Assembly (NCBI GenBank): GCA_027057815.1
Contig: JALURD010000040.1
Span: forward strand, 1-6,312
Direction: 5' to 3'
From: Acidilobaceae archaeon
Lineage (GTDB): Archaea; Thermoproteota; Thermoprotei_A; Sulfolobales; Acidilobaceae
Length of the DNA stretch: 6,312 nt
The notes below the pieces were generated by a model that saw only the letters and a program-made list of their open reading frames with translations, was not told where the DNA came from and did not search any database. Below are positions 1 to 6,238 of this stretch, piece by piece (position 1 is the stretch's first letter; each line of letters opens with the position of its first letter). A program made the translations under genes and the position numbers.

Positions 1-1
1 A

Positions 2-2878
2 GAGTTCTTACTAGAGAATACAACCATGGCGTACCAGACAGGCGAGCTGACACCAGCAGATGTGGCAAGGGTGGTTGCAGCTTCGAACATGACCCAGATA
101 GGAGTGCCCCCACTGGACCCGGCAGTTGTCTACGCTGTATTCAATTATACAATGAGCATTGGAGGACCCAGCCAGTTCAGTAATGTACATGCAGCGATGG
201 CAGCCGCATGGATACTCAAACAAAACCCGCTTGTAAACGAGGAGGCTGCTGGCTACATTTCAATACTCGCGAACATGACTGCAGGCCTCCTGCTGGAACT
301 TGAGGACCTTAGAAGCCTAGTAGCCCAGGGCCCCCAAGGGATCCTCAGCCTATATAATACGATATACGATACAGTCAGCCAAGTCAAGCTAGAAGCTGTC
401 AAGGCATACGGTGCTATATTGGCGGAGATGAAAGGATCCCCACTGATAGCTCTGGCCTACGAGGAGCTGGCGGCGAGGAACTGCACGCCTGACTCGGTGA
501 ATGATGCATTAGAGTCAGCTGTTAGGAAGTTCATGGAGGCCCAGGGGATCCCAGAAGTGGCTGCGGCCACTCTTGCATCCGCGGCAGCTAAGGGAGTGGC
601 ACCTAGGAGCCTGGCAGCTTCAGCTGCCCTGGAAACCGTCGCCTCTGCGGCGGCGGAGAAGGGTGCCCCAGAATTCCTTCTGGAGGCGCTAACTTCACCC
701 ATAGCCGTGAATACGCTCCTAGAACTTGATCCCGGCGCTACAGGCCTCATAGCAGAGAACCCCCAGCTAGCCTCTGAAGCGGCGGTCAAGGTGCTTGAGC
801 CTCTCGCCGGTAAGTGGGGAGTAAACCCCGAGGTGCTCAGGCAATTAGCGCGCGGGGCGGATCCAGAGGCTCTCGCGTTGGAGCTGGTTGCATCGAGAGC
901 CCCCGAGGAGGCGAAGCCCCTCCTTGAGTATTTCAGGGTCCATGGGGTACCCGGTAGCGAGCAGGATTTCCTTAACGCTGTAAGTAATATATTAATAGAA
1001 GCCTCGGTTAAGAGGGGGATCCCCAAGGAGCAAGCTGAGGCTATAGTCAACGCTGCCATAAGGGTCTACTTGGGAGAGGCTAGCCTGGAGGATGAAGCCT
1101 CGAGGCTTGCCTCGAAGGTGCTGGAGGAGGCATGGCCCAGGATAATGGATGAACTCAAGGGCTCCCTGGTGTCAAATGGTGGAGATGCATTCCTAGTCCT
1201 AGTATTCAATGCGACATACGATGATGTATTGAAGATTAAGGATGAAATTAGGAGCCTCTTCGAGGCGAAGGGCTACAAGGTAGTCGTGAAAGCGACAGGT
1301 AACGTAGTGACCGAGAAGGAGATGAGAGAGGCGGCTCTGGAGGACGTCAGGAGAAGCGACACCTATAGCATGGCACTCGTATTCGTAGTCCTGGCGATAG
1401 TACTTGAGAGCATCGTAGCAGTATTCCTGCCCTTCACAGGTATAGGCTTAGGCCTCGCAGTAGCACTAGGCCTCGCTTACCTACTCGCAAGGGCGGACGC
1501 CCTCACAGTAACAACAATATCAAGGACTGTAATGTTCTCCACGGGCCTGGGCCTGGGTATAGACTACGCTACACTCATATCGAGAAGGTTCAGGGAAGAA
1601 AGGGCTAGGCGCAGGGACAGGAGGGAGGCAGCCGCTGCGGCACTCAGAGCAAGCGCCAGGCCTATACTAGCCGGAGCGGCGACGGCAGCCATAGGCTTCG
1701 GAAGCCTTGCATTGGCGTGGGACTTCCCATTCCTCAAGAGCATAGGCACCAGCGTACCGATATCCATAGCCCTCGTAGCGGCGGCCAGCTTAACATTCAT
1801 ACCAGCACTACTTGCAATCATTGGAGACTCAAGGATCCTATGGTGGCCGGGCAAGCCGTCTACACCTGGATCCGGCAGGGGATCCCGGGGCCTCGGCTCT
1901 CTAGTCGTTAAAGGCGCGCCAATACTCCTAGCATTAGTACTCGCGGCGCTGATCCCCGCGCTATACGTGCACGCTGGCTTCAAGGGAAGCCACGACCTCA
2001 CAATAATGATGCCCGAGGGCACTGAGAGCCTTGAGGGTATGAAACTTATAAACGAGAAATTCGATCCTGGCGTAGTTTACCCGTTCTACATTATACCGTC
2101 AAGCAATGGAGTGGTTGAGGAATTAGCGAAAGCCGTGGAAGCGCTGAACTGCATAGCCAAGGTTAGAGTGGAGAATTCGACCAGCAACACGTACATAATA
2201 GCTGTATCGTCTGTGAACCCGTTAACAGCCGAAGGAGTAGACTGCGCGAGGCAGGTCAGGGAGGCAGCCCATAAAGTGGACCCCGGAAGCCTCGTAGGCG
2301 GCATGGCGGCGGTTAGCCTGGACCTTGAGGAGATACTCAACGCCAGATTCTACCATAGAGTCCTCCCGGCGGCAGTCGTGCTCATGTTCCTGTCAATGCT
2401 CCTAGCCTACGGAGGCGTGGCCACGGCGCTCGCAGCTGTAGCTGGAGTGACGATAGCGGCGGAGTACGCCATAGCCACGGCAGTGTACTACTTTGAGAAC
2501 ATTGAAGGGCTACCTGTGCCTTGGTTCTTACCAATAACAGTCTTCACGGCAATACTTGGAGTGGGAATGGACTACAACAGCTTCTCCATAAGCCGAGCGG
2601 CGGAGGAATGCCTTAGGAGCTGCAGTAAAGACGCTGTGGGCAGAGCTGTCTCTAAGGCGTCTCTCCTAGTCATGGGCCTAGCACTCATCATGGCCAGCGC
2701 ATACGGGGGCCTAATGCTAAGCAGGATACCAAACCTAAGAATGATGGGCGCAGCCCTCTCCCTCGGAGTGCTCTTCGCGGGAATCCTGGCGAGCGTAGCC
2801 CTAACCCCAGCCCTGATAGCACTACTAGGCAGGAGGGCGTGGTGGCCGTGGGGGCCGAAGGCGGAGGAGACTGGGTGA
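2..2878 (+). CDS. MMPL/RND-family transporter, 5' end beyond window
   Basis: Large polytopic membrane transporter of the MMPL branch of the RND superfamily, probably a proton-driven exporter of lipids or hydrophobic compounds; the substrate cannot be read from sequence. Numbering from the ATG at 26, residues 1-440 form an Ala-rich, mostly helical domain expected outside the cell, with N-glycosylation sequons near 21, 40, 83, 152 and 395. Membrane segments follow at about 446-468, 472-489, 500-518, 546-565, 575-600 and 628-648, then a second external domain (650-777), then five more segments (778-796, 799-820, 836-857, 877-897, 907-935). Both halves keep the Asp-Tyr pair typical of the family's proton relay (GIDY, D513; GMDY, D849). 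Both end alike (PALLAIIG then WWP; PALIALLG then WWP), showing the internal duplication. The first membrane helix is absent and the frame stays open from 2 to 25 without a stop, so ATG 26 is probably internal and the gene starts upstream. The stop overlaps the PadR gene start. Confidence 0.88.
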   Translation, partial: EFLLENTTMAYQTGELTPADVARVVAASNMTQIGVPPLDPAVVYAVFNYTMSIGGPSQFSNVHAAMAAAWILKQNPLVNEEAAGYISILANMTAGLLLELEDLRSLVAQGPQGILSLYNTIYDTVSQVKLEAVKAYGAILAEMKGSPLIALAYEELAARNCTPDSVNDALESAVRKFMEAQGIPEVAAATLASAAAKGVAPRSLAASAALETVASAAAEKGAPEFLLEALTSPIAVNTLLELDPGATGLIAENPQLASEAAVKVLEPLAGKWGVNPEVLRQLARGADPEALALELVASRAPEEAKPLLEYFRVHGVPGSEQDFLNAVSNILIEASVKRGIPKEQAEAIVNAAIRVYLGEASLEDEASRLASKVLEEAWPRIMDELKGSLVSNGGDAFLVLVFNATYDDVLKIKDEIRSLFEAKGYKVVVKATGNVVTEKEMREAALEDVRRSDTYSMALVFVVLAIVLESIVAVFLPFTGIGLGLAVALGLAYLLARADALTVTTISRTVMFSTGLGLGIDYATLISRRFREERARRRDRREAAAAALRASARPILAGAATAAIGFGSLALAWDFPFLKSIGTSVPISIALVAAASLTFIPALLAIIGDSRILWWPGKPSTPGSGRGSRGLGSLVVKGAPILLALVLAALIPALYVHAGFKGSHDLTIMMPEGTESLEGMKLINEKFDPGVVYPFYIIPSSNGVVEELAKAVEALNCIAKVRVENSTSNTYIIAVSSVNPLTAEGVDCARQVREAAHKVDPGSLVGGMAAVSLDLEEILNARFYHRVLPAAVVLMFLSMLLAYGGVATALAAVAGVTIAAEYAIATAVYYFENIEGLPVPWFLPITVFTAILGVGMDYNSFSISRAAEECLRSCSKDAVGRAVSKASLLVMGLALIMASAYGGLMLSRIPNLRMMGAALSLGVLFAGILASVALTPALIALLGRRAWWPWGPKAEETG

Positions 2879-3339
2879 AGGACGTACAGGACCCACTCAG
2901 GGTCAGGCTCAGATTCATGGTGCTCACGCTGCTAGCAGTCAAGCCTAGCCACGGGTATGAGCTGAGCAAGATGATAGAAGACCTAACACTGGGAACACTC
3001 AAGGCGGGCCCAGGGAGCCTCTACCCACTCCTCCGCGAGCTCTCCAATGAGGGCTTGGTCGAGGAGGAGTCGATAATAGAATCGGGGAGGCTGAGGAAAA
3101 TATACAGGCTAACCGAGAAGGGCTGGGAGGCCCTAGCTAGCGCTATAGAGGTGGCGAGAGCGATAACATCGAATGTCATGCGACTCTTGGATCTGGCAGC
3201 ACAGAGGCTGAGATCCAGAGCACGGGGAGGATGCGTGCCACCGGAGATAATTGAGTACCTTTACAAGCTAGAGGAAACCGCTAGAAACATAGCGGCGGCG
3301 CTTCAGGAAAGAGTATGCGAGAAATCTAATCAATCTTAA
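2875..3339 (+). CDS. PadR-family transcriptional regulator
   Basis: A 154-residue DNA-binding protein of the PadR family, usually a dimeric repressor of an adjacent efflux or stress gene. Residues about 8-90 form the winged helix: HGYEL at 26-30 in the early helices, the recognition-helix signature GSLYPLLREL at 47-56, then GLV and the wing GRLRKIYRLTEKG (71-83). Residues 85-148 are helical and probably make the dimer interface, as in short-type PadR proteins. The chosen start is GTG at 2875, whose last two bases are part of the transporter's TGA. A GGAGG at 2863-2867 sits 7 nt upstream, the expected spacing. An upstream in-frame GTG at 2839 would add 12 low-complexity residues and has its purine run only 1 nt away, so it is less likely. 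The 4-nt overlap implies translational coupling to the transporter. The likely role is control of that operon; its operator would lie upstream of the window. Cys at 120 and 148 are visible but nothing shows that they sense anything. Confidence 0.93.
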   Translation: MKDVQDPLRVRLRFMVLTLLAVKPSHGYELSKMIEDLTLGTLKAGPGSLYPLLRELSNEGLVEEESIIESGRLRKIYRLTEKGWEALASAIEVARAITSNVMRLLDLAAQRLRSRARGGCVPPEIIEYLYKLEETARNIAAALQERVCEKSNQS

Positions 3340-3428
3340 ACTAAAGCTGGCAAAGGTTAACCGCATTATATTACATTTATGATATTTAAATATTTTTATA
3401 TTGTTATATGATATTTAAATGAATTAAT
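3340..3428. terminator. AT-rich bidirectional termination region
   Basis: This is the 89-nt gap between two convergent genes. It is strongly AT-rich from about 3366 and carries a T-run at 3393-3397 (TATTTTTAT) on the plus strand and A/T-rich stretches readable in the other direction. Archaeal RNA polymerase terminates at T-rich tracts without needing a hairpin, so the position and composition fit termination of both operons. No transcript end can be placed precisely. Confidence 0.5.
3378..3420. repeat. Two copies of a 14-nt AT-rich direct repeat in a convergent junction
   Basis: TATGATATTTAAAT occurs at 3378-3391 and again, perfectly, at 3407-3420 (29-nt period). Each copy contains the palindrome ATTTAAAT, and the first is part of a 12-nt palindrome (3382-3393). 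The copies lie between the 3' ends of the PadR and MFS genes, so this is not a promoter region for either. Confidence 0.7.
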
Positions 3429-4589
3429 TTATGTTTTATGGGTACCTGTCAGCTTTGAATATAAAGGCGCGGCTACAGCCAGGTCCACGGCCACTATTGC
3501 TATGGTCGCAACGACTATTACCTCAAGGGCCCCTAATGGTCCAGCCGCCTCTATCGCAGCCCCGCCGGCTACCGTGAAGGCGGCTGCTATGAGGTCTGAA
3601 AGGGAGTTATAGGTTGCAAGTACGAGCCTGGCCTCGGGACCCGCGACGTCTGAGAGTAGGACTGTCGAGGCTGTGGATAGGCTTGAGAGTAGTGCGTCGG
3701 GGATTGTTGAGGAAAGGTAAATGTACGGGTTCCCGGCGGCTGCTCCCATGAATAGGAGCGTTGCATATGGGATGGCTAGGGAGTCCGTAAGGGCTGGAAG
3801 TAGGCTCCTCCTACGCATCCTGTCGACTAAGTAGCCAGCAGCGGGACCCAGGATTACTATGAGGACTGCTTCCAGCGCCTCATATGTTCCTATGACTCTA
3901 GGCTTGAAGCCGCCAATGTATACTCCTATTATGTCCTCGTAGGCCATGAACATTGACCCAGGTATGGCTCCAAGCGCCAAGAGCACAGCGAAGAAGCAAG
4001 CCCCACCCCTAAGACATAAACCCCTCGATGATCCCCCACCAGCCTCACCTCTAGGCCTAACCAGGGCCGAGATTGGAGCCAGGAACGACCACACAACAGC
4101 CAGTACCAAGGCAGAGGCCCTCGGCCCAGCTAGCTCAAGAACAGGGATAGCCGCGAGGGGGCCAGCTAAGCTGCTCGCGAATCCTGCACTCCTAAGCAGC
4201 CCGAGAGCCGACGCTTTGAACCTCTCAACCTCGGCAAGAACTAGGTATGTGTAAACGTATGAGAGTAGGGACGCCGCCACCCTCCACGCCACATACCCGG
4301 CTAGGGCGGGAAGGGGCTTAAGCGTTGACACGGCAACCCACGAAGCTAAGCCCGCCATGGATGACGCGAGGGCAAGGAGCCTCGGCGGCGCCCGCCACGC
4401 GATAGCCAGCGCTGAGCTAGACAAGACTAGGGAGGCGGCCTCGCCAACACCGTAAACAGCTATGGAGACCCCCGACTCCTTGAAAATGTATGGCACAGCC
4501 ACAACTGCCATACCAGCTACGACGCCTGAAACCACCGAGTAGCCGAGCGCGGAGACCGCCAGCCTACGCTTCAAAACACCCAGACCCAA
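3429..4589 (-). CDS. MFS-type membrane transporter
   Basis: A 386-residue integral membrane protein with about 12 hydrophobic segments, close to the usual MFS length. Six segments (from about 10 to 175) are followed by a polar, Gly/Arg-rich cytoplasmic loop (178-195) and six more (197-378). In the second half, GYLVDRMRRR (252-261) matches the MFS motif A in the loop between helices 8 and 9. The corresponding first-half loop (around 64-70, WRAPPRL) has lost the conserved Asp, so the N-terminal motif is degenerate. The substrate is unknown; drug or sugar export are both possible. The assigned start is TTG at 4589, directly after an in-frame TAG, with no clear SD. A weak AT element (TTCATATC, about 4611-4618) would fit a leaderless transcript. 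An in-frame TTG at 4574 with a G-rich stretch upstream is an alternative start. The gene is convergent to the transporter/PadR operon and not co-transcribed with it. Confidence 0.8.
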   Translation of the reverse strand: MGLGVLKRRLAVSALGYSVVSGVVAGMAVVAVPYIFKESGVSIAVYGVGEAASLVLSSSALAIAWRAPPRLLALASSMAGLASWVAVSTLKPLPALAGYVAWRVAASLLSYVYTYLVLAEVERFKASALGLLRSAGFASSLAGPLAAIPVLELAGPRASALVLAVVWSFLAPISALVRPRGEAGGGSSRGLCLRGGACFFAVLLALGAIPGSMFMAYEDIIGVYIGGFKPRVIGTYEALEAVLIVILGPAAGYLVDRMRRRSLLPALTDSLAIPYATLLFMGAAAGNPYIYLSSTIPDALLSSLSTASTVLLSDVAGPEARLVLATYNSLSDLIAAAFTVAGGAAIEAAGPLGALEVIVVATIAIVAVDLAVAAPLYSKLTGTHKT

Positions 4590-4685
4590 CTACAAGCTAG
4601 CTGCAGGCCGGATATGAATCCGAGAACCCACGGAGCAGCCAGGCACTCACTCAGACCATAAGCATTACGGTGGGCATGCTAGAGA

Positions 4686-4697
4686 CGCAGTACTGCG
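4686..4697. repeat. 12-nt perfect palindrome
   Basis: CGCAGTACTGCG reads identically on both strands. It lies about 100 nt upstream of the MFS gene start. It could be a dimeric protein-binding site; no second copy was noticed in the window. Confidence 0.4.
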
Positions 4698-4745
4698 AAC
4701 CTGGGGAAGCATGGATGGGTGAGATGCCACACTAAATTCAAGTGT

Positions 4746-4769
4746 CTTAACGGCTGGCAGGCTTAACGG
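4746..4769. repeat. CTTAACGG direct repeat, 16-nt period
   Basis: CTTAACGG occurs at 4746-4753 and 4762-4769. The period is close to one and a half helical turns. The copies lie inside the gene-free stretch upstream of the MFS gene. They may be protein-binding half-sites or chance. Confidence 0.35.
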
Positions 4770-5092
4770 TCACTATGGTTATTCTACTTCGTCACATCTC
4801 AGTGAGAGCCTGGGCACTAGCCTGAGCTTGGTTTCCGAGACTTTTCATCAAGCGATTTCAATGAAGACTGAGTGTAGTTCCAGCTTTTCAGGATTCTGAC
4901 AGGGCCTACACCAGCCTAACCAGTGAGCAGCGTATAGACGGATTCAGTAGACCCTAAAGGCTCGTTTGAACCCCTTCGAGTACTTGGCTTGTAAAGCCTA
5001 GCCGGGACGGCCTCAGCATATGGGAAATGTTAGCGCAATGGAATTAACGCCATTATAGCAGTGGCAACGCCCTCAGAATGGATTTTAATCCT

Positions 5093-5737
5093 TCACTTGA
5101 TATTTATTAATATTATATATTCTGTTTCTGATTTTATCTCTGCTTTTCCTGTTATCTTAATCCAGGCGTAGAGGACTGTGTAGTAGCTGCCTGGTTCCAT
5201 GCTGTCATCTATGGTTACTGTTAAGTTGTATGGCCCTCCTCCTCTTCCCTGGAGTTTGATGCTGGTGAGGTTCATCTTCCTGGCGCCTGCTATTGTGACT
5301 CCCTCACCGGAGCCTAGGCGTAGCCCGTACTCTATGCTGAGCCGCTCTCCGGGCGCTAGGTTGAGCGCGTCTCTTACACAGTCCAGTAGGTTGGGGTTCA
5401 GCGTCAGTCCTAGCGTGAGGTTTACTTTATCACCTCTCGCCGCGTGGACTATGAAGCTCTGCGGGTTAATGCGCTCGTACTTGTGAGTGGAGCCTATTAC
5501 GGATACCTTAACATCAAAGGGACAGAGCTTTAGCACTGCCAGCCCAGGATGCATATAGGGTTTCATGGTACCGGAATCCACTACTTGCAGACTCGTGGAG
5601 TGGATCGGCGACGTCGTAATTGTTTGCACTGCCAGCCCCATTCCTATAATACGATAATAGCTGGCAACTACAAGTACTACGAGTACTAGAATCGCCAGCA
5701 AAAGCATGAAAGGGGGGCTTAGTGATCTGAGAGGCAA
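5093..5737 (-). CDS. Hypothetical membrane-anchored extracellular protein
   Basis: A 214-residue protein I do not recognise. Residues 9-29 are one strong hydrophobic segment (LLLAILVLVVLVV core) after a short N-terminus with one Arg, which fits an N-terminal membrane anchor or uncleaved signal. The remaining 185 residues are polar, with alternating hydrophobic residues suggesting a beta-sandwich, and carry three N-glycosylation sequons (NLT near 106, 156 and 171). That is consistent with exposure on the archaeal cell surface. Two Cys (72 and 120) could form a disulfide. There is no class III (pilin) signal motif and no catalytic signature. The start is TTG at 5737, supported by GGAGGTG (5745-5751) 7 nt upstream and by an in-frame TAG 24 nt upstream of the TTG. 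It appears to be a single-gene transcript with its own promoter, divergent from the toxin-antitoxin pair. A role in the cell envelope is a guess from topology only. Confidence 0.75.
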   Translation of the reverse strand: MPLRSLSPPFMLLLAILVLVVLVVASYYRIIGMGLAVQTITTSPIHSTSLQVVDSGTMKPYMHPGLAVLKLCPFDVKVSVIGSTHKYERINPQSFIVHAARGDKVNLTLGLTLNPNLLDCVRDALNLAPGERLSIEYGLRLGSGEGVTIAGARKMNLTSIKLQGRGGGPYNLTVTIDDSMEPGSYYTVLYAWIKITGKAEIKSETEYIILINIK

Positions 5738-5744
5738 ACAGCCA

Positions 5745-5751
5745 CACCTCC
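5745..5751 (-). promoter_or_regulatory. Shine-Dalgarno for the exported protein
   Basis: GGAGGTG on the minus strand ends 7 nt before the TTG at 5737. It is the main support for this non-ATG start over the out-of-frame ATG at 5771. Confidence 0.7.
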
Positions 5752-5774
5752 AATACGGTGACTAACAACATGTG

Positions 5775-5784
5775 AGATTTTAAT
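5775..5784 (-). promoter_or_regulatory. Archaeal TATA-box candidate
   Basis: AATTAAAATC on the minus strand lies in an AT-rich patch about 40-50 nt upstream of the TTG at 5737. Transcription starting about 25 nt downstream would give a short leader that still contains the SD at 5745-5751. The spacing fits well; no transcript data are available here. Confidence 0.45.
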
Positions 5785-5820
5785 TATTATCATTAATGCT
5801 TAATTGAATAGAGACGTCTA

Positions 5821-5875
5821 TGGAGCGGGCCCGCCGCAGGTTTAAACCCAGGATCCCGCGGCTTCGGAGGTTGGC
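5821..5875 (-). pseudogene. Decayed 3' half of a tRNA gene (Arg-CCG-like), possible att scar
   Basis: Read on the minus strand, this segment follows the order of a tRNA from the anticodon arm to the 3' end. CTCCGAA (5869-5863) has the form of an anticodon loop with U33 and anticodon CCG (Arg). It is followed by GCCGC, a six-base variable region GGGATC, and a T-arm CTGGG / TTTAAAC / CTGCGG. The acceptor strand CGGGCCC and a G discriminator come next (to 5826), and CTCCA ends at 5821. The T-loop has T where the invariant C56 should be. The T-stem pairs only if one base is treated as inserted and two G-U pairs are allowed. The 5' anticodon stem (CCAAC) no longer pairs with GCCGC. No 5' half (D-arm, matching acceptor strand GGGCCCG) is found upstream. 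It is therefore not a working tRNA. Such fragments normally arise when an element integrates into a tRNA gene and displaces its 3' end. Confidence is moderate because the call comes from reading, not from a covariance model. Confidence 0.5.
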
Positions 5876-5992
5876 GTTATAATTATTAGAGTTGCATGGG
5901 TGCACGAAGAAACGCAACATGCACTCAGATATGATAATCCGCTCCCGGCTCTTAAGTTTGATAAGAATACGGCATCCGAGAGGAAAAAGGCT

Positions 5993-6003
5993 TAGAGGCT
6001 CTA
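5993..6003. promoter_or_regulatory. Inverted repeat upstream of the antitoxin gene, possible operator
   Basis: TAGAGGCTCTA is a perfect 5-bp inverted repeat around one central base, ending 28 nt before the antitoxin start. Type II antitoxins commonly repress their own operon by binding such sites, so this is a candidate operator. A TATA-like AT stretch (5951-5959) lies upstream. Confidence 0.3.
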
Positions 6004-6031
6004 TCAGTTACATGTATAGACGGGGATAGGG

Positions 6032-6238
6032 TTGTCCAAGGCTATACGCGTTAAGTATGAAAATGGTGTGCTGAAGCCTCTTGAGCCTGTGGATCTTCGG
6101 GAGGGGGAGGAGCTGGTCGTTGTGGTGCGTGGTAAGAGTTTCTATAAGCTAGCCTTGTCTACAAGCTTTGAAGCCAAACGGAGCGTTGACGAGGTTTTAG
6201 AGGAGGTTCGTAAACGTGGCAAGAAACTATACGGGTAA
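6032..6238 (+). CDS. DUF104/AF2212-like antitoxin (VapB-type)
   Basis: A 68-residue protein whose N-terminus (SKAIRVKYENGVLKPLEPVDLREGEEL, given here in words as residues 2-28) matches the DUF104 pattern. That pattern is a short beta strand, then Y-E-N/D-G-V-x-K-P-L-E, then a D-L-x-E-G turn and a strand VVVVRG. These proteins are archaeal antitoxins paired with PIN-domain RNases. The N-terminal beta part is the likely DNA-binding or dimerisation module. The charged C-terminal helix (SVDEVLEEVRKRGKKL, about 51-66) would wrap onto the toxin. The TTG start is preceded by GGGGA at 6022-6026 with a 5-nt spacer, and the family N-terminus begins right at this codon, which supports it. The gene overlaps the toxin gene by 23 nt, the usual operon arrangement, and probably represses its own promoter together with the toxin. 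Confidence 0.85.
   Translation: MSKAIRVKYENGVLKPLEPVDLREGEELVVVVRGKSFYKLALSTSFEAKRSVDEVLEEVRKRGKKLYG

Larger units (their letters stand above)
4590..5092. other. Gene-free 500-nt stretch, probable decayed sequence
   Basis: No gene is recognisable on either strand. On the plus strand one frame is open from 4601 to a TAA at 4733-4735 (44 codons, internal ATG at 4676), and the next frame is open from 4723 to a TGA near 4900 (about 59 codons). The two overlap by a few bases, as a frameshifted gene would, but neither product resembles a family I know. The stretch also holds a 12-nt palindrome (4686-4697), a CTTAACGG direct repeat (4746-4769) and a hairpin (4986-4998). I see no T-run terminator behind the gene ending at 5093. 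It may be a gene or element remnant; an undetected structured RNA is possible. Confidence 0.45.

Noticed and set aside
26..28. ATG at 26 as the true start of the transporter
   Set aside because: The frame is open to the left edge, no SD precedes the ATG, and the first transmembrane helix that MMPL proteins need is missing.
457..1059. 200-codon open frame on the minus strand inside the transporter gene
   Set aside because: It is antisense to a well-supported gene and reflects its GC-rich, Ala-rich codons. The product has no family features.
2839..2841. GTG at 2839 as the start of the PadR gene
   Set aside because: Its purine stretch is only 1 nt away, the extra 12 residues are Gly-rich and unlike the family, and GTG 2875 has a well-spaced SD.
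5514..5771. 85-codon minus-strand frame starting with ATG at 5771
   Set aside because: It overlaps the 214-residue gene in another frame. The SD at 5745-5751 serves the TTG at 5737, and only the 214-residue product has a coherent anchor and exterior.
5780..5920. 46-residue minus-strand open frame across the divergent intergenic region
   Set aside because: It has no SD, it covers the TATA element of the exported-protein gene, and its composition follows the noncoding DNA, including the tRNA remnant.
5931..5978. C/D box sRNA: ATGATAA (5931-5937), TTGATAA (5958-5964) and CCGA (5975-5978) at suggestive spacing
   Set aside because: Both C-like boxes have A for the conserved G, neither D-like box is CTGA, and there is no D' box, so a kink-turn is unlikely.
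5931..6029. 32-residue plus-strand open frame just before the antitoxin gene
   Set aside because: It has no ribosome binding site and is highly basic by chance composition. It would end 3 nt before the antitoxin start without other support.
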